Positions 1 through 10,745 of a DNA stretch of 64,000 bases are shown in pieces. The notes beneath the pieces were generated by a model that saw only the letters and a program-made list of their open reading frames with translations, was not told where the DNA came from and made no database searches. Each line of letters starts with the position of its first letter. The first letter of the stretch is position 1. The position numbers were made by a program, and so were the translations under genes. This stretch comes from Akanthomyces muscarius (taxonomy: Eukaryota; Ascomycota; Sordariomycetes; Hypocreales; Cordycipitaceae). The stretch is from the NCBI RefSeq assembly GCF_028009165.1, contig NC_079241.1, positions 4,154,001 to 4,218,000 of the forward strand, read 5' to 3'.

Positions 1-226
1 ACGAGTAGACGCCGCTCTCGGCCGTCTGCAGGCGGACCTTGACCAGGTCAAAGGGGTGGCCGACGACGACGGCGCAGACGCCGCCGACGGCGCCGGCGCC
101 CGTGTCGCGCAGCTGGTTGAGCAGGCCCGAGGCGGCCTTGGCCTTGACCTGCTCGGCGTCGGGCAGCTTCTGCTCGATCTGGGCGACGGCCTCTGTGGTG
201 GCGGAGGAGGATCCTGACGTGGGCAT
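1..226 (-). CDS. Mitochondrial carnitine/acylcarnitine carrier, N-terminal fragment
   Basis: The gene runs off the left edge; only the first 75 codons are present, read leftwards from the ATG at 226-224. About 35 Ser/Thr/Ala/Gln-rich residues lead into a first transmembrane helix with GAGAVGGVCAVVVGHPFDLV and then KVRLQT. This is the PxD/ExxK/R...Q signature of a mitochondrial solute carrier repeat. The exact PFDLVKVRLQT form is typical of the fungal acyl-carnitine/carnitine carrier (Crc1/AcuH), which exchanges acyl-carnitine for carnitine across the inner mitochondrial membrane. That substrate assignment is inferred from the first repeat only; another carrier of the family cannot be excluded. 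Confidence 0.75.
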   Translation of the reverse strand, partial: MPTSGSSSATTEAVAQIEQKLPDAEQVKAKAASGLLNQLRDTGAGAVGGVCAVVVGHPFDLVKVRLQTAESGVYS

Positions 227-2970
227 CGTGACTGGCTGTGACGGGAAGTTGAGAGGAGAGGGATTGGCGTCTGTCGAGGCTGTCTTGACAAGCTCGGAAC
301 CGTGGTGTTCGAGTTCCCCAGATTTTCGAGCGTTCGGTTCGTGCGCTGGGGCCGAGGCAATGTGAACGTGGGGCGCGGAGCTTTTTTGTTTGCTAGTCGG
401 GTCCAAACGCGCAGAAGCGAGGAGGATGGAGAGGAGAAGGAGCGCGTGCGAGCAATTGACGAGACGGAAAGAAGGGAAACAGTATCAGGAGGTGGGAAGA
501 GAGAAATTAATTTGTCGTGGGAGGGTAAGGTAAGATGTGGTTGCGTTGGCGTGCTGCAGCGACAACGGCGGAACGAGTGGTGTGGTAGGGATTGTGACGT
601 AGCAGCCAGTCAGATGCTGTATTTTCTGCTGCAGCATGCACGACTACTGGTGAACATAGCGTACCTAATAGTAAGGCCAGGGCCCGTCTTAGTAAAGCCG
701 CAGCAGCCAGTGGCTTGCATTGGCTGGTCTTACAGCGCCATCTCGCCGATTTACAGCAGCCCCAGGCCCTCTAGCGTCACTCGGCAATGGGGGATGTAAC
801 CGCTGCAAGGTAGTAGGTAGTCTGCTAGGCCAGCCACTAAACCGGTCTGAGCCACCGCCCCTGGCCTTCCCGGCGGTAGCCTCTCGGTAACCAAGGCGGT
901 CGCCGGTCACCGGCCGTCGTGGCTGGGCGGCAGACGGTTGCTGGTCTGTGTGGCAGGACAGAATCTTCTCAGCGTATAAAACAAAGGCTCTCGATCCCAG
1001 TTGTTTTAGTACTGCGAGCTCGGTTGGAGGGTGGTTTACGCGGAGGTGTTTCGCGGAGTAGTGGTATTGTTACGGGACAGTAACACGGAGGACTCAGTCC
1101 ACCAGTACTCCGTGACTTTGCTTAACAAATCACCCAATAGCGCCGATACTGTTTACAACTCGTCCGTGTCCGGCATCACGAGGCTCGTGTCGCAGGCTGC
1201 GCTCCGTGGCGGCAAGGCCGTGGTTGTCTCTTCATGGGAGTGGGCTCTCTCTCTGCCCCGGTTTGCGGCCGACGGTACGGAAGCGCAGTGTAAGGTCGGC
1301 CAGGATGGGGACAATCTCGAAAACGACGGGGTTTGTGAGCACGTCGGGAGCTGGCTGGAGTAGATATATACTGTAATAAAAAACCGCTTGGATGTTTTGT
1401 AGAGATATCTTTTCAACTGCATGCGCTGGTTACAGCAATAGAAAAGGCTTAGTGTTTATTGTGCGATGTTGCACGACCCCATGGTGCCATCTCCGGCTGT
1501 CCGACGCACGACAAACTTCCTCGGCTGTCACTGGCCTGTCCGTCCGTCAAACCCCGGCCGCGTCTGCGGATCAGATCTGGCTCGGTCGACGGCGCACTCC
1601 ACCACAGGTCGACAGCACTTCTTTCTAAACGCCGTGGCAAAGAAGGACGCCGGCGGCTGTCAGCCACTATGCAAAGAATGAAATTGAAGAAGACTAAGAA
1701 AAACAATACAAGTAAGGAGAAATAGGAGAAAATAGGAAGAATAAGAGAGGATTAGAAGGTAAGGGGATAATTATAGGTCAACGAATCAACAAGCCACTAC
1801 TTCTATTGCTTTGAGCGGCGTCTTTTTGTATCATCCACCTAGGTGTATTCTCGGAGGCAAAAATCGCAGTTAGCTTGAGTGATGACCAAAGAGAGACTTT
1901 GTTGATGAGACCTTGTATAATTTCTTGGCCATCTATTGACTTCGTCGCCAGTGTCCTTTTCCAAAAGACGGACGTCCGACGAAACGTCAAATTTATTGCC
2001 GCGAGGGTACAACAAGTTCGACAGTGGGCTGCTCCAATAGTGCTGGGTCGCTGGCACGATTTGAGACACTGCAAAAACATAATGGTAAAATAATTTAATC
2101 TCAACTGGTGGTTGGCGAGCTCTCAATAGGGCACCAACCCCAATCACCAGCTCGCATGCTGTCTTCTGACGCATTGCTCAGTTACTGGGTTGCCAAGGCT
2201 ACAAGTACCTATAAATAAATGTGAGTTACACAGTGCCAACACAGCAACCACGACTGGTGCTTACCGGGCAGATACAAACAGCGAAAACAGTCATGGTCTC
2301 GGCAGGCATCCAGGCAGCGGTCAATCGTAAAAAGAACCCACCCCCTCCGTTCTGAATGTGAATGCCCTCTCTCAGACATCGCAACATCACCATAACATAC
2401 TGAGTTTCCTCGCCAAGTTTCCTCACCCAGGCCGCAGCGGCTCGTCCGCTCGGCCGCGGTGCGTGTTCTCTGATGTCTACCTAAAGAAAAACGAGGAGTC
2501 TCCTAGGGAAGAAAAAAGAGGATTTGCAATTTCAACACTCCGGACACGAGCCTCTTCGAATTTAACTATCAGGCCCGCCAGCTGAATAAGCCCCCCGTCT
2601 GTGTTGTGACGTTCGAGAGCGTGTTAGCAGACTTCCAGTAATACTTTCTACCTTTGATTCACCACAGCACGGTAACAAAATCCGGCTCAATCATATCAGC
2701 TCTATTTCGAATACCAACAGAGCACTTCGTATGACTTCACGAACTTTTCCTCCGCCCCCCAAGGTTGGTATCTCCACAAACGACCAATCTACAAGCAAGC
2801 ACTGACATTCTGCTCTTCAGTTGCCAAGCTTGTCATCCTTTCGTTCTGCTGGCGGTGGGCATGAAAACTTCCAAGCTCTCTCTCGCTAGGCTACGGTTCA
2901 GGTCCACGATGCGAGAGCTCAGAAGAATTCGGCATCAGGCCAGGTACCAGGCCAACTGCAAAGTCCCAGG

Positions 2971-3020
2971 ACAAAAGCCCGACTTGGCGGTTACGAAAAG
3001 CATACCAGGAGTTTTACAAG
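2971..3020 (+). repeat. Diverged direct repeat, copy A
   Basis: Copy A shares with copy B (about 3466-3512) the blocks CCCGACTTGGCG, CGAAAA, ATACCAGG, GTTTTACAAGAAA and AGCAC in the same order, with a few substitutions and 1-2 base indels between them. Both copies translate in one frame to PDLA..K.IPGVLQE, so they could be remnants of a duplicated coding segment. No complete gene surrounds either copy. Confidence 0.6.
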
Positions 3021-3465
3021 AAAAGCACATCTGCCGTCTTCTCGCAAACGTGAGAAGAAATTTCCTGACAATGGCCAGACCTTTGACGACAAACGGCCAA
3101 AGGATGACGGAAAAAAAAAACCCCACGACAGTTGGGAACCAGGGGATATACTCCAGGAAGATGTCCCAAGTTTCTTGATCGTCAAAACAGCAACACAAAC
3201 GTCTCGCGAGGACGCCTCTCACGCTCGCGATGACAACCAAGCCGTCCGTCGCCATTGCCGACGCGCGGGCACGCCCCAGCAGGCACGCTGGGCTGCGTGC
3301 TCCCAGTTCTGTTGCGCCTTTACGGTACGAACTGGGTGTTATTACTACGATACGATTCTTGAGCCCTTTCCCCCCCACACACATATCTACGATTTCTCTT
3401 ACTGTCGATTTTTTCTTGCGAGGCCATTTTTACGGCTATTATTTCTTTATCAAAAAATCCCCCCC

Positions 3466-3512
3466 GACTTGGCGAGTTCGAAAAAGATACCAGGCGTTTT
3501 ACAAGAAAGCAC
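3466..3512 (+). repeat. Diverged direct repeat, copy B
   Basis: This is the second copy of the roughly 50-bp repeat, about 495 bp downstream of copy A and in the same orientation. It follows a run of C residues. The sequence to either side is not obviously similar between the copies. Confidence 0.6.
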
Positions 3513-4012
3513 CTTAGAAATTAACACAGATTCTTCGAATCTGGGAATTTTCCGTTCATCGAAGGCGACGGACTAGCTTTGAAAGCGATCAAGTTTACCA
3601 AGACCACTCTCTGCTCCTCCTTACCCATTCGCTTATCGGAATCTACTTCAAACAGGCAAACGGAATAAAGCTGTGTGTCCTACGACGAGTTTTTGCAGTC
3701 ACGACTTTCAAGATGGTATCCGAGGGCGCCGTATTACTCCGAGTAACCCCTGCCCAGTCCGACTGCAAACGCGTTGAGTTGCCAGCTGGCAGTCGCTTGT
3801 TTTTCCACGGCAGCTTGTCTGGTGAATTTTTTTCACACACAAAACAAAAACAGAAAATAACTATTGCTCCTACAATAATGTAAGTTGCCTTTTATCTCTT
3901 CTCTACTTTCTGCAAAGTCTGACAACGCTTGTTTCAGTCTTTGTACTTACACTTCCTGTCATCGTCACCTGTCCTCTCCAAAAGCCATTGCTCGCTCCTA
4001 AATCCGAACACA

Positions 4013-5243
4013 ATGACAAACTCCCGCCGTGCTCGAAAGAGACGCAGACAAGACTCTCCTACGGCATTCAGACTGGAAGATGGCCAACATCCAAAAAGAC
4101 TTGACTTGGAACAAGTGCCCGTCTACTCGAGAGACAAGGAGCTTGTTTCTCGTCTAGTCCGAGTCTACCAGACCTACGCGGGATCTCTCTCTCAACAGGA
4201 GCAAAGTGAATTTGTAAACATGATGCAGTCTGGCGACTATATGCTTCACAAGGGAGGCTCACCCCCTGTCCGAGCACCAAAGCATCATTTCTACATACAA
4301 ATGTACGACATTTCCAGCGCACTTTGGCTTCGCGAAGAAATCACTTTCGTAAAGTGGGCTCTGCTAGCCACTTTATACCCTTGCGAAACTCTTTATGAGC
4401 TCGGCAAAGTCATCGCGGACCTGGGACTGGACCGACGACCTTGCTTCAACAAGTATGCCCGTTCGCACAAGACAACTCTGGAGAGCCTCGAGCTACCCAA
4501 TCCATGGCAACTAGCGAAGCAATGCACAGTAAGGATTCGAATCATCTCTGTACTTGAGCTCGGGACAAGGAATGTAAGCAATCATTCTGTGTGCTTTTCT
4601 TCTCTACGATGAGCACTAGCTCTTCTGGTGTTACAAGACACTGACTTCTTTGTCCTAGCCGATCCGAATTTTGCCTGAGAGCACGCCTGAACTGGGCCCG
4701 GTTGTCGCTTCAGAGCCCTCAGAAGAACCTCAAACTGAAGATATGAATGGAGTTCCAGATCACATGAATGTTTCGGGTCATGTCAAAGACGCATCCACAA
4801 ACACCATTCAGATCGCAGAAATCCTGTCGGTGCAAGTAACTCAAGCAGTTGTCGCCCGCCTCGAACGCGAGCGTGATGCCGATCGCAAAGAGATGGCACA
4901 ATTAAGAGCAGATGTCGCTCAACTCAAACACGAGCGTGCTGCTGATCGCAAAGAGATGGCACGACTGAGACAAGAGCGTGATGCTGATCGCAAAGAGATG
5001 GTACGACTTGGACAAGCGCAGACTAATCGCGAGAGGACTGAAAGACTTCTCGAAAGAAACCTTGACAAAAACACCGCGGCAATCGAAAGCTATCGTAGTG
5101 ATACTACAACTTCATTGCAAAAAATGCAAAACAATCACGAAAAATTCGAAGAATTCGAACTGGAAAGGATGTCGCATCAGCAGAAGCTAGCAGCATTATT
5201 CCAAGAGCATTATGAGCGACTAGAAGTAGTGAAGGCATCGTGA
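4013..5243 (+). CDS. Unrecognised coiled-coil protein, two exons
   Basis: Exons are 4013-4573 and 4659-5243 (intron 85 nt, GTAAGC...TAG, phase 0), giving 381 aa. I do not recognise the family. Residues 1-20 hold a basic cluster (RRARKRRR) that could be a nuclear localisation signal. Residues about 40-185 form a compact mixed region with Trp, Tyr and Cys and no known motif. After the intron come an acidic Pro/Glu stretch and then, from about residue 255, an evident coiled coil. In it the motif ER.ADRKEM recurs three times at DNA spacings of 63 and 42 bp, both multiples of the 21-bp heptad length. The ATG at 4013 is chosen because it follows a pyrimidine-rich leader and precedes the basic cluster; an earlier in-frame codon at 3929 is not ATG. 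Coding appearance is good, function unknown, possibly lineage-specific. Confidence 0.6.
4869..5008 (+). repeat. Three heptad-phased coding repeats
   Basis: The unit beginning GAGCGTGATGCCGATCGCAA starts at 4869, 4932 and 4974 with only a few substitutions. It encodes ERDADRKEM, ERAADRKEM and ERDADRKEM inside the coiled coil of the gene at 4013-5243. High DNA identity points to recent internal duplication. Confidence 0.85.
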
Positions 5244-6612
5244 GCGGCTAACCGACATGATAGTTGTGTGAGTACTGTTGGACGGGAGAGGCAAAGGGAG
5301 AGGGAAAGGTAGAGACGGAGGATGCGGGCGAGGACTACAGAATGAAAACGGAGACAAGGCCCTGAATGTATGGATTCCCTGTTTATTTTACATGTAACTA
5401 TAAAAAAAAATTAATTGTGCCGTACTTGCTTGTCCATCGTGCTATGTTGACTATAGCAATGCGTGAATCTGGATACCCGGGTGATTCGACGCGGCTTCGA
5501 ATACATGCTCCGCACTTTCGTGCTGATTTGTCCAAAATGTGCACGCGCGCAGGTATGCACGTTGACGGCTGGCAGTGCCGTTTGAATTGGGGAAGGAACG
5601 AAAATTTTCTTGAACGCATAAAATGCGCGGTTTCCTGGTCTGCAGAAGCCAGGAAGCTCTGTGAAGATGCGCCGGAGAGTATGGGCGGTGCCGGACTGCG
5701 TTCCCGCCGGGCGAAAACGGGAGGCAGCTTGCCGCCCAGACGAAACTACAAGGCTGGTCGAGAGAAACATACAGCAAAGTCAAAATACATTATTTCGCAT
5801 TTACGAAGTAGCTAGCAAGCTTGCTTGTTTGTTCTAATGCATTGTCTTGGTCTGTTGTCCTGCTGAAGCGGCTCACGTTTGCTTGGACAAGTCTGCCGAC
5901 AGCGCATCACGCAACAGGACAGCAATCTGCCCAGATGAGCGAGCTCACCGCGGCCAAAATGCGAGCTGGTATTGAGTGGACAGTAAAAAACTAGGGCAAG
6001 CTTGTTTTGAAAGATGCAAGCTGACACAATGCCGACCTGATACATCCGAATTGCCAAGGACAGCAAGCAGCGGATGGGCAGGCTACCATACCCGCCACGT
6101 CTCGCAAGTTCAAGCACTGGGATTTCGAACCACCGATGTAATTGTAAGTGGCCGTAATCCCCGGTAGCGAAGGCGAGTTCAGCGATTGTACATCGCCGTA
6201 GGATACAGGTAGACCACCACCACCCGGAGGACAAGCAGCGGGCAGAAAGACCTGCCACGCTTCCGGCACTGGAGGCCACTGTCGCAGGCCGCCATCCGCC
6301 ACCGTTGACAGTAAGTACAGACACCGCAATAGCAAGCCACAAGAATATCGTAGAAAGGAATCCGCTTCAGTCAGTAAGGCCCCAGCGCTCTCTTGCTTCG
6401 TCTACCGTCTGGCACCCAGTTGCTGGCGTACTTGGCGCAGCTCTTTTGGGTATTTCCTTTCCTGGCGAAATGAGATGTGTGGGATCCACCCAGTCCACAA
6501 ATTCTCGGAATACCTTCAGCTTGGACAGCATTGCGTCGAGAAACGAAATTCCCGATATCTCGCCCAAATCAAGAGCTTTTTATATGAAACTAACGCCGCC
6601 AGTCTTCAATTC
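5244..6612. other. No supported gene
   Basis: Short overlapping open frames occur on both strands, none with an ATG start plus recognisable family features. The right end (about 6580-6612) is the immediate upstream flank of the tRNA-Pro gene. Confidence 0.5.
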
Positions 6613-6716
6613 GGTCTGGTGGTCTAGTGGTATGATTGTCGCTTCGGGCTTACGTAAGCCAAGCTTTGGTTCACCGGAGTTTGTGACAGGTCCCGGGTTC
6701 AATCCCCGGCCAGACC
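6613..6716 (+). tRNA. tRNA-Pro (anticodon CGG) with a 33-nt intron
   Basis: Acceptor stem GGTCTGG (6613-6619) pairs perfectly with CCAGACC (6710-6716). The T arm is CCGGG/TTCAATC/CCCGG. The anticodon arm is GTCGC / TTCGGG...T / GTGAC (one G-U pair), giving anticodon CGG at 6645-6647. An intron of 33 nt (6649-6681) lies in the canonical position between bases 37 and 38. A T5 run at 6729-6733 can serve as the Pol III terminator. The mature sequence agrees with fungal proline tRNAs. Confidence 0.93.
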
Positions 6717-7423
6717 CTATGTGGTATCTTTTTGCTCCCCTGGACGAGAGGAATCGATTGCAATCATTTTGAACTCATTTGAAGCAGAATTGGGTGAGAT
6801 GTATGAGTTGTAAGTGAGTTCTCACTTTTGGTGGTTGGGTGGGTGGTTGGCACTCCTTCCGTTTGCCAGCTGCCAGTAGGACCGGCAGACGGCCAGCGCC
6901 CACACAGCAGCCACATACCCTGTCTCATTACTCTACAGCGCAATGATTGTATTTTTTGCGGTCTTGGCTTCTTTATTTCTCTTTTTGATTATTGTAGAAA
7001 TGTCCCATTGCGGCGAAGTTCAGCCATCGTTGCCAGAGTGCCTGGCCGCGTGCAAACGCCGAGCAGGGTACTCGCGCTGCCAATCACGCAGCGACCTGAA
7101 CGAGCACCGAACGGCGCTAGGAACTTTAGAGAAAGGCCGAGAATGAGCTGCAGCTGGTTGGAATGTGACTTGCAGCGGTATAAAGACCAAATTTTCTATT
7201 CTTTTCCAGATGAGCATCGACTGAGTCCGTCGAAGGCTGCAGAGTGTGAAGCCAGGGCCGAGCTACCCTGGGGGTTGCGCCGAAGCTGTCAACACCATTG
7301 TCGTTACTTATGTAGCTGATTTGGACTGGTTTTTATAGGTGCATTTTTGCCGGGCCAACGCAATGCAGCTTCAATATCCACTCACATCGGTATTCCAGCC
7401 ACCAAAGGTTCTCCAACGCGCGA
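6717..7423. other. No firmly supported gene
   Basis: The stretch downstream of the tRNA-Pro contains one ATG-initiated 67-codon frame (6943-7146) with a signal-peptide-like start, listed separately at low confidence. Nothing else is interpretable. Confidence 0.4.
6943..7146 (+). CDS. Possible small secreted Cys-containing protein
   Basis: This is an ATG-started frame of 67 codons. The first ~20 residues are strongly hydrophobic (MIVFFAVLASLFLFLIIV), like a signal peptide or membrane anchor. A short tail follows with four Cys residues (SHCG, LPEC, AACK, SRCQ). The form resembles small secreted effector-like proteins, but the frame is short, no homologue is recognised, and it lies in a region of decayed genes. 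It could be chance. Confidence 0.25.
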   Translation: MIVFFAVLASLFLFLIIVEMSHCGEVQPSLPECLAACKRRAGYSRCQSRSDLNEHRTALGTLEKGRE

Positions 7424-7729
7424 GGTTAACTTGCTGCCCGCCGTTTGCCTAAATCAGCACCAACAACCTGACTAACGCCTGCCCATCCGTTCGCACGATT
7501 TGCCGTTCTTCTGTCAAGCTTCAGGGCCAAACCAGACCGCTCCTCAAGCTCCTCAAAAAGCCTCTCGATCTGCCACATATCGTCCAATACGGCTGCCCTG
7601 TCTCTCGCCAGGCGCTCCGTCAGCAGCCGCCACGAGCTCCCCGCTGCCAGCCCTGCGCAATCACCTTGACTCCAAACACTCGAAATACGACAAAACTGGC
7701 CGCTTTCAAACTCAACGATTTTGGCGGTC
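7424..7729 (-). pseudogene. Orphan coding-like fragment without a start codon
   Basis: Read leftwards from about 7729, an open frame of about 100 codons has a natural protein composition: an amphipathic Leu/Arg/Glu-rich segment including WRLLTERLARDRAAVLDDMW and then IERLFEELEERSG. It is preceded by CTTTTAG, which could be a splice acceptor, and ends at TAA near 7424, after a GTTAGT that could be a donor. There is no upstream ATG exon that I can support. I do not recognise the family. It may be an isolated exon of a broken gene in this relic-rich interval. Confidence 0.3.
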
Positions 7730-8016
7730 TAAAAGCAAAGCGTTGTTCGGATTCAAGTCGGCGTGTGGTAGGTACATTGGGTGCTGTTGTCTTTGATGTC
7801 GAACTTCGGCACTTCATTCCCCTGGAGTCTTCCCTATCAAAATTTCGGCCCATCACCCGTCCTGCAGCTTTCGCTGTTTCTAGTCGACATCTGGCAGCTC
7901 CTAGTTGCGCTCGCGCCCAGATTTGCCACCACCATGATTGATGAGCAAGGATTCCGCACAATGTCGCCAAGTATAAGTACATAGGCGATCTTCTCACTGA
8001 TGATTACGCAATATGA

Positions 8017-8594
8017 ACTCTCTTCATTGTCTTTGGGGACCCGCCTACGGGCGTTATCAAGTTTGATGACCTCGGCCTAAAGTCGCAAAATGTGACGACG
8101 CGCTACGGCCAGAGTAAGCCTGCCAATGTCTTGCACGCTAGGGAGCTGCACCGATGCCATGGACCCGGAGCGTCGGGTGCAGGCGGCAGCATCTGCACAG
8201 CGGGGGTGCATCCAGGACACATCAACACGTAAGTAAGACGCTGATGAAGAGCCATCGAGGAAAAGGCGCCGCCGCTGACCGCAAAAGCAGAGACCTCAAC
8301 AGACAAGCCATAGGCACAGTGCCGAGCCTACCTCTCCGCGCTGTGACGCCCATCATGCGCTGTGTTGGCATCTTGGACGAGCAGGACAAGGATGCCCCGT
8401 CATCTCTGTTCGCAATTTCAAGCGACGACTTCAAGGCGGCCGACTCGGGGGGCGTCTACGTGGTTCTGTACGCGGTGATTGGGACGCCCATCAAATACGC
8501 GCAGGATCCGGCGCTGGCGACCAAGTCGTGGGAGTGGACAGAAACGCAGCTCTCAGAAAATGGACTCCTTAGTTTGGATTCAATGCCGCGTTGA
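8017..8594 (+). pseudogene. 5'-truncated short-chain dehydrogenase relic
   Basis: The C-terminal half of a retinol-dehydrogenase-like SDR is readable. The catalytic YxxxK is present as RYGQSK (Tyr at 8104-8106, Lys at 8116-8118), followed by ANVLHAREL and the HPGHINT motif. An intron with GTAAGT and a GCTGAC branch site (8229-8290) can be removed in frame. The frame then continues through MRCVGILDEQDK and the C-terminal KYAQDPALATKSWEWTETQL to TGA at 8592-8594. Upstream of about 8041 the similarity stops, a TGA lies at 8014-8016, and no nucleotide-binding TGxxxGIG segment is found. The gene therefore lacks its Rossmann N-terminus and cannot encode an active enzyme. Its 3' end faces the decayed Zn2Cys6 gene 91 bp away. 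Confidence 0.75.
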
Positions 8595-8684
8595 GGAAGC
8601 AGGGTGCACTTTATTGTGACAATTTCATGGCATGTCGTTCTAGGATGGTTAGGTATTCGGCTATCCGGGTGGCATTAGGTACGG

Positions 8685-10474
8685 TTACTTGTCACAAACC
8701 TCAGATAGAATAAGGAGCGACTTACCAGCGATGTGTAACCGCTGCCCAATCACTCTCAGAGCTTCCTTCAATATATCGAAATACTCCATGTATTTAACGT
8801 CACCGCTTCCGTTGGCAGACCAAAGACACAACTTGACCACCGCGTAGCAGCTCTGCGTCACAAACGGATCTGATATGCCTCCCTAGGCGCCACTCTGGAG
8901 TCCAATTGTCAGTTTCGATGCAAATTGTGAAATTGCCGGTGCGAGCTGGTGTAGCCCATTGAGCGATGCCTTTTGTATGGACAGCTGCTCGGTGGTGCCC
9001 TGTCCCGACACGTCGTCAAACTTGGCACAGTTGTGGGTGTAGTACAGCGCGACAATGGCACTGGAGCAGATTTCCAGCGCAGATACCTTGCACAAGAGAT
9101 CCGAGGGGTTCTGCAACATGGCCTCCAAAAGCATCAATGTATGAAAGTAGGAAACGATGCTTTGCAGTTGCATGGCCTGCCGGTAGTAAGCGACGCGATC
9201 CTCGGTGGCTGGGTTGCCATTGATGTGAGACAGAACCCGCGAGAGCAAATCAGATGCCTGGCATGTCCGAGCAAACGTGGAAGCGCCAAGATACGTATCT
9301 GCCGTGACAGTCAGTGACGGAGTGACGGTTTGCTCCTGGGTGTCGCGCGTCAGTAGACATCTCAGCTGCGCGTCGACGTGATCTTACCCGCGATCCCAAA
9401 GGTCATCCTCCACGGGAAGAAGCTTCTGGTCTGACGGCATCGCAGGCAAATGGCCTATTATCTCAGTACTGTCAAAACTGAATCGGAGGATCAGCACAAG
9501 ATGCGTGATCGAGGGCATCGCATTGCAGCATGTGCATACCGGTCTGGCATGAAGACCGCCCACCACGTCCGCCGCAATTCCTCCCATTCGACCCTGGAAG
9601 CTACAAGACAGTTAGAAATCGATTTTTTTACTGTAAAATGATGAGAAGAAACCGACTTGGGCTTTTGAATAGCTGGGGCGCGTTTTTCCTGTCGTGAACG
9701 CCCATGGCCTGGCCAAGCCGAGCACAGTGGCCAACGGTCAGGAATGCAGCTGGGTAAATGGCGCTGCTAAGCTCGTAATAACCTATCATAATGGCCGACT
9801 GCAGAAGCGGCATAGAAATCATGTCCTGGCTCTCCAGCAGATGGAGACAATGCTTGGCTCTCTGGTACGCGGCCGCATTCGGTGACTGGCTGACGGCTGC
9901 CATGCACAAAACAAGGAGCAGAAAGCCGGCCTTCTTATTTTTGGCGCCTGCATACTGTCGGAAACGCCTCTTAGATACCGTATCGATCAAATATCACATT
10001 TCAGTACTGATGAGCGGGACAGCAGACCCGAGGCGTGTGCCTTACCAATGGGAAGGATCCCGTAAGTGGACTGAAAGTAGACTTCGGCGAGGTGCAGGAT
10101 ATATTCATTGTCATAACCTGCAAGCTCCTGCAACTCGTGTGGGAGAATTGGCTCGCGCAACTCTGCGGTAGACTTGAGCTCTGCGAAAGCTTCCGAGTCC
10201 AGAGAGAAGAGTGGTGGAAAACAGGTTCCGCGCATGGCCCAGCTCCGATGACTACAGAGTCTGTCAGCGAGACGGGCCATCGGAAAGACTTGTCCGCAGC
10301 GATGGGATAGGACGAACGGGCTTGATCTCATGAGGTAGGATATAACGGCAGGACGGTGCTGTCGGACGGGTAGTTGCAGCGCCATTGATTTGCTTGGCAG
10401 AGCTCACATGACGGCACCTCGCGCGTGCACTTGCGCTCCTGTCTGCGGCATGCGAGGCACGCCAGCTTGGACAT
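8685..10474 (-). pseudogene. Decayed Zn2Cys6 fungal transcription factor
   Basis: It starts at the ATG at 10474. Codons 6-32 form a Zn2Cys6 cluster (CLACRRQERKC then CTREVPSCELC and a final WRC). The fungal-specific regulatory domain follows in pieces: AELREPILPHELQELAG, then SKRRFRQYAG, the helix ending LGQAMGVHDRKN, WEELRRTWWAVFMPDRY, LLPVEDDLWDRG, and a C-terminal part ending ILSEVCDK before TAA at 8685-8687. Lesions: the frame stops 12 codons after the cluster and resumes in another frame; the intron with donor at 10045 has GG instead of AG where the acceptor should be (9978-9979); the frame is lost again around 9450-9510; and an in-frame TAG (8883-8885) interrupts the conserved C-terminus. 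The protein cannot be made full length. It would have acted as a DNA-binding regulator, perhaps of the neighbouring SDR. Confidence 0.8.
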
Positions 10475-10651
10475 GGACGCGTCTGTGTTAACCTTTTTCA
10501 TGGGACTTTGATGGGTTCTGTTTCATCAAGACGTGATGCTGGCTGGTAGCAGATTTGGAAACGTAAAGGGCGGCACGACGACTTGTCGAGAAACGCTGCT
10601 AGCGGGTAACAAAAGACACCGTCGCTAATTTCATCCACCATATAATTCTTT

Positions 10652-10745
10652 TCCTGTTACTTTTGTAATTGTTGCTACTTTTGCTATTGTTGTTACTTTT
10701 GCTATTGTTGCTCTTCTCATTGTTCCTCTTACTCTTGTAATTTTT
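10652..10745 (+). repeat. Imperfect ~18-bp T-rich tandem repeat
   Basis: Successive units resemble TTGTTGCTACTTTTGCTA, TTGTTGTTACTTTTGCTA and shorter degenerate copies. It is a minisatellite-like tract outside any gene. Confidence 0.65.

Larger units (their letters stand above)
227..4012. other. Long stretch without a supported gene
   Basis: Nothing here reads as a conserved protein. The open frames are short, mostly start at non-ATG codons and show no family motif. The part next to 226 must hold the promoter of the carrier gene, and the part next to 4013 that of the coiled-coil gene. The only internal structure I see is a diverged direct repeat (about 2971-3020 and 3466-3512) and several short homopurine/homopyrimidine runs. 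Confidence 0.6.

Noticed and set aside
5366..5815. 149-codon plus frame downstream of the coiled-coil gene
   Set aside because: No motif and overlapping open frames of similar length on the other strand; coding status cannot be supported.
6095..6140. B-box-like GGTTCGAAATCC on the minus strand
   Set aside because: No matching acceptor, D or anticodon arms around it; not a tRNA.
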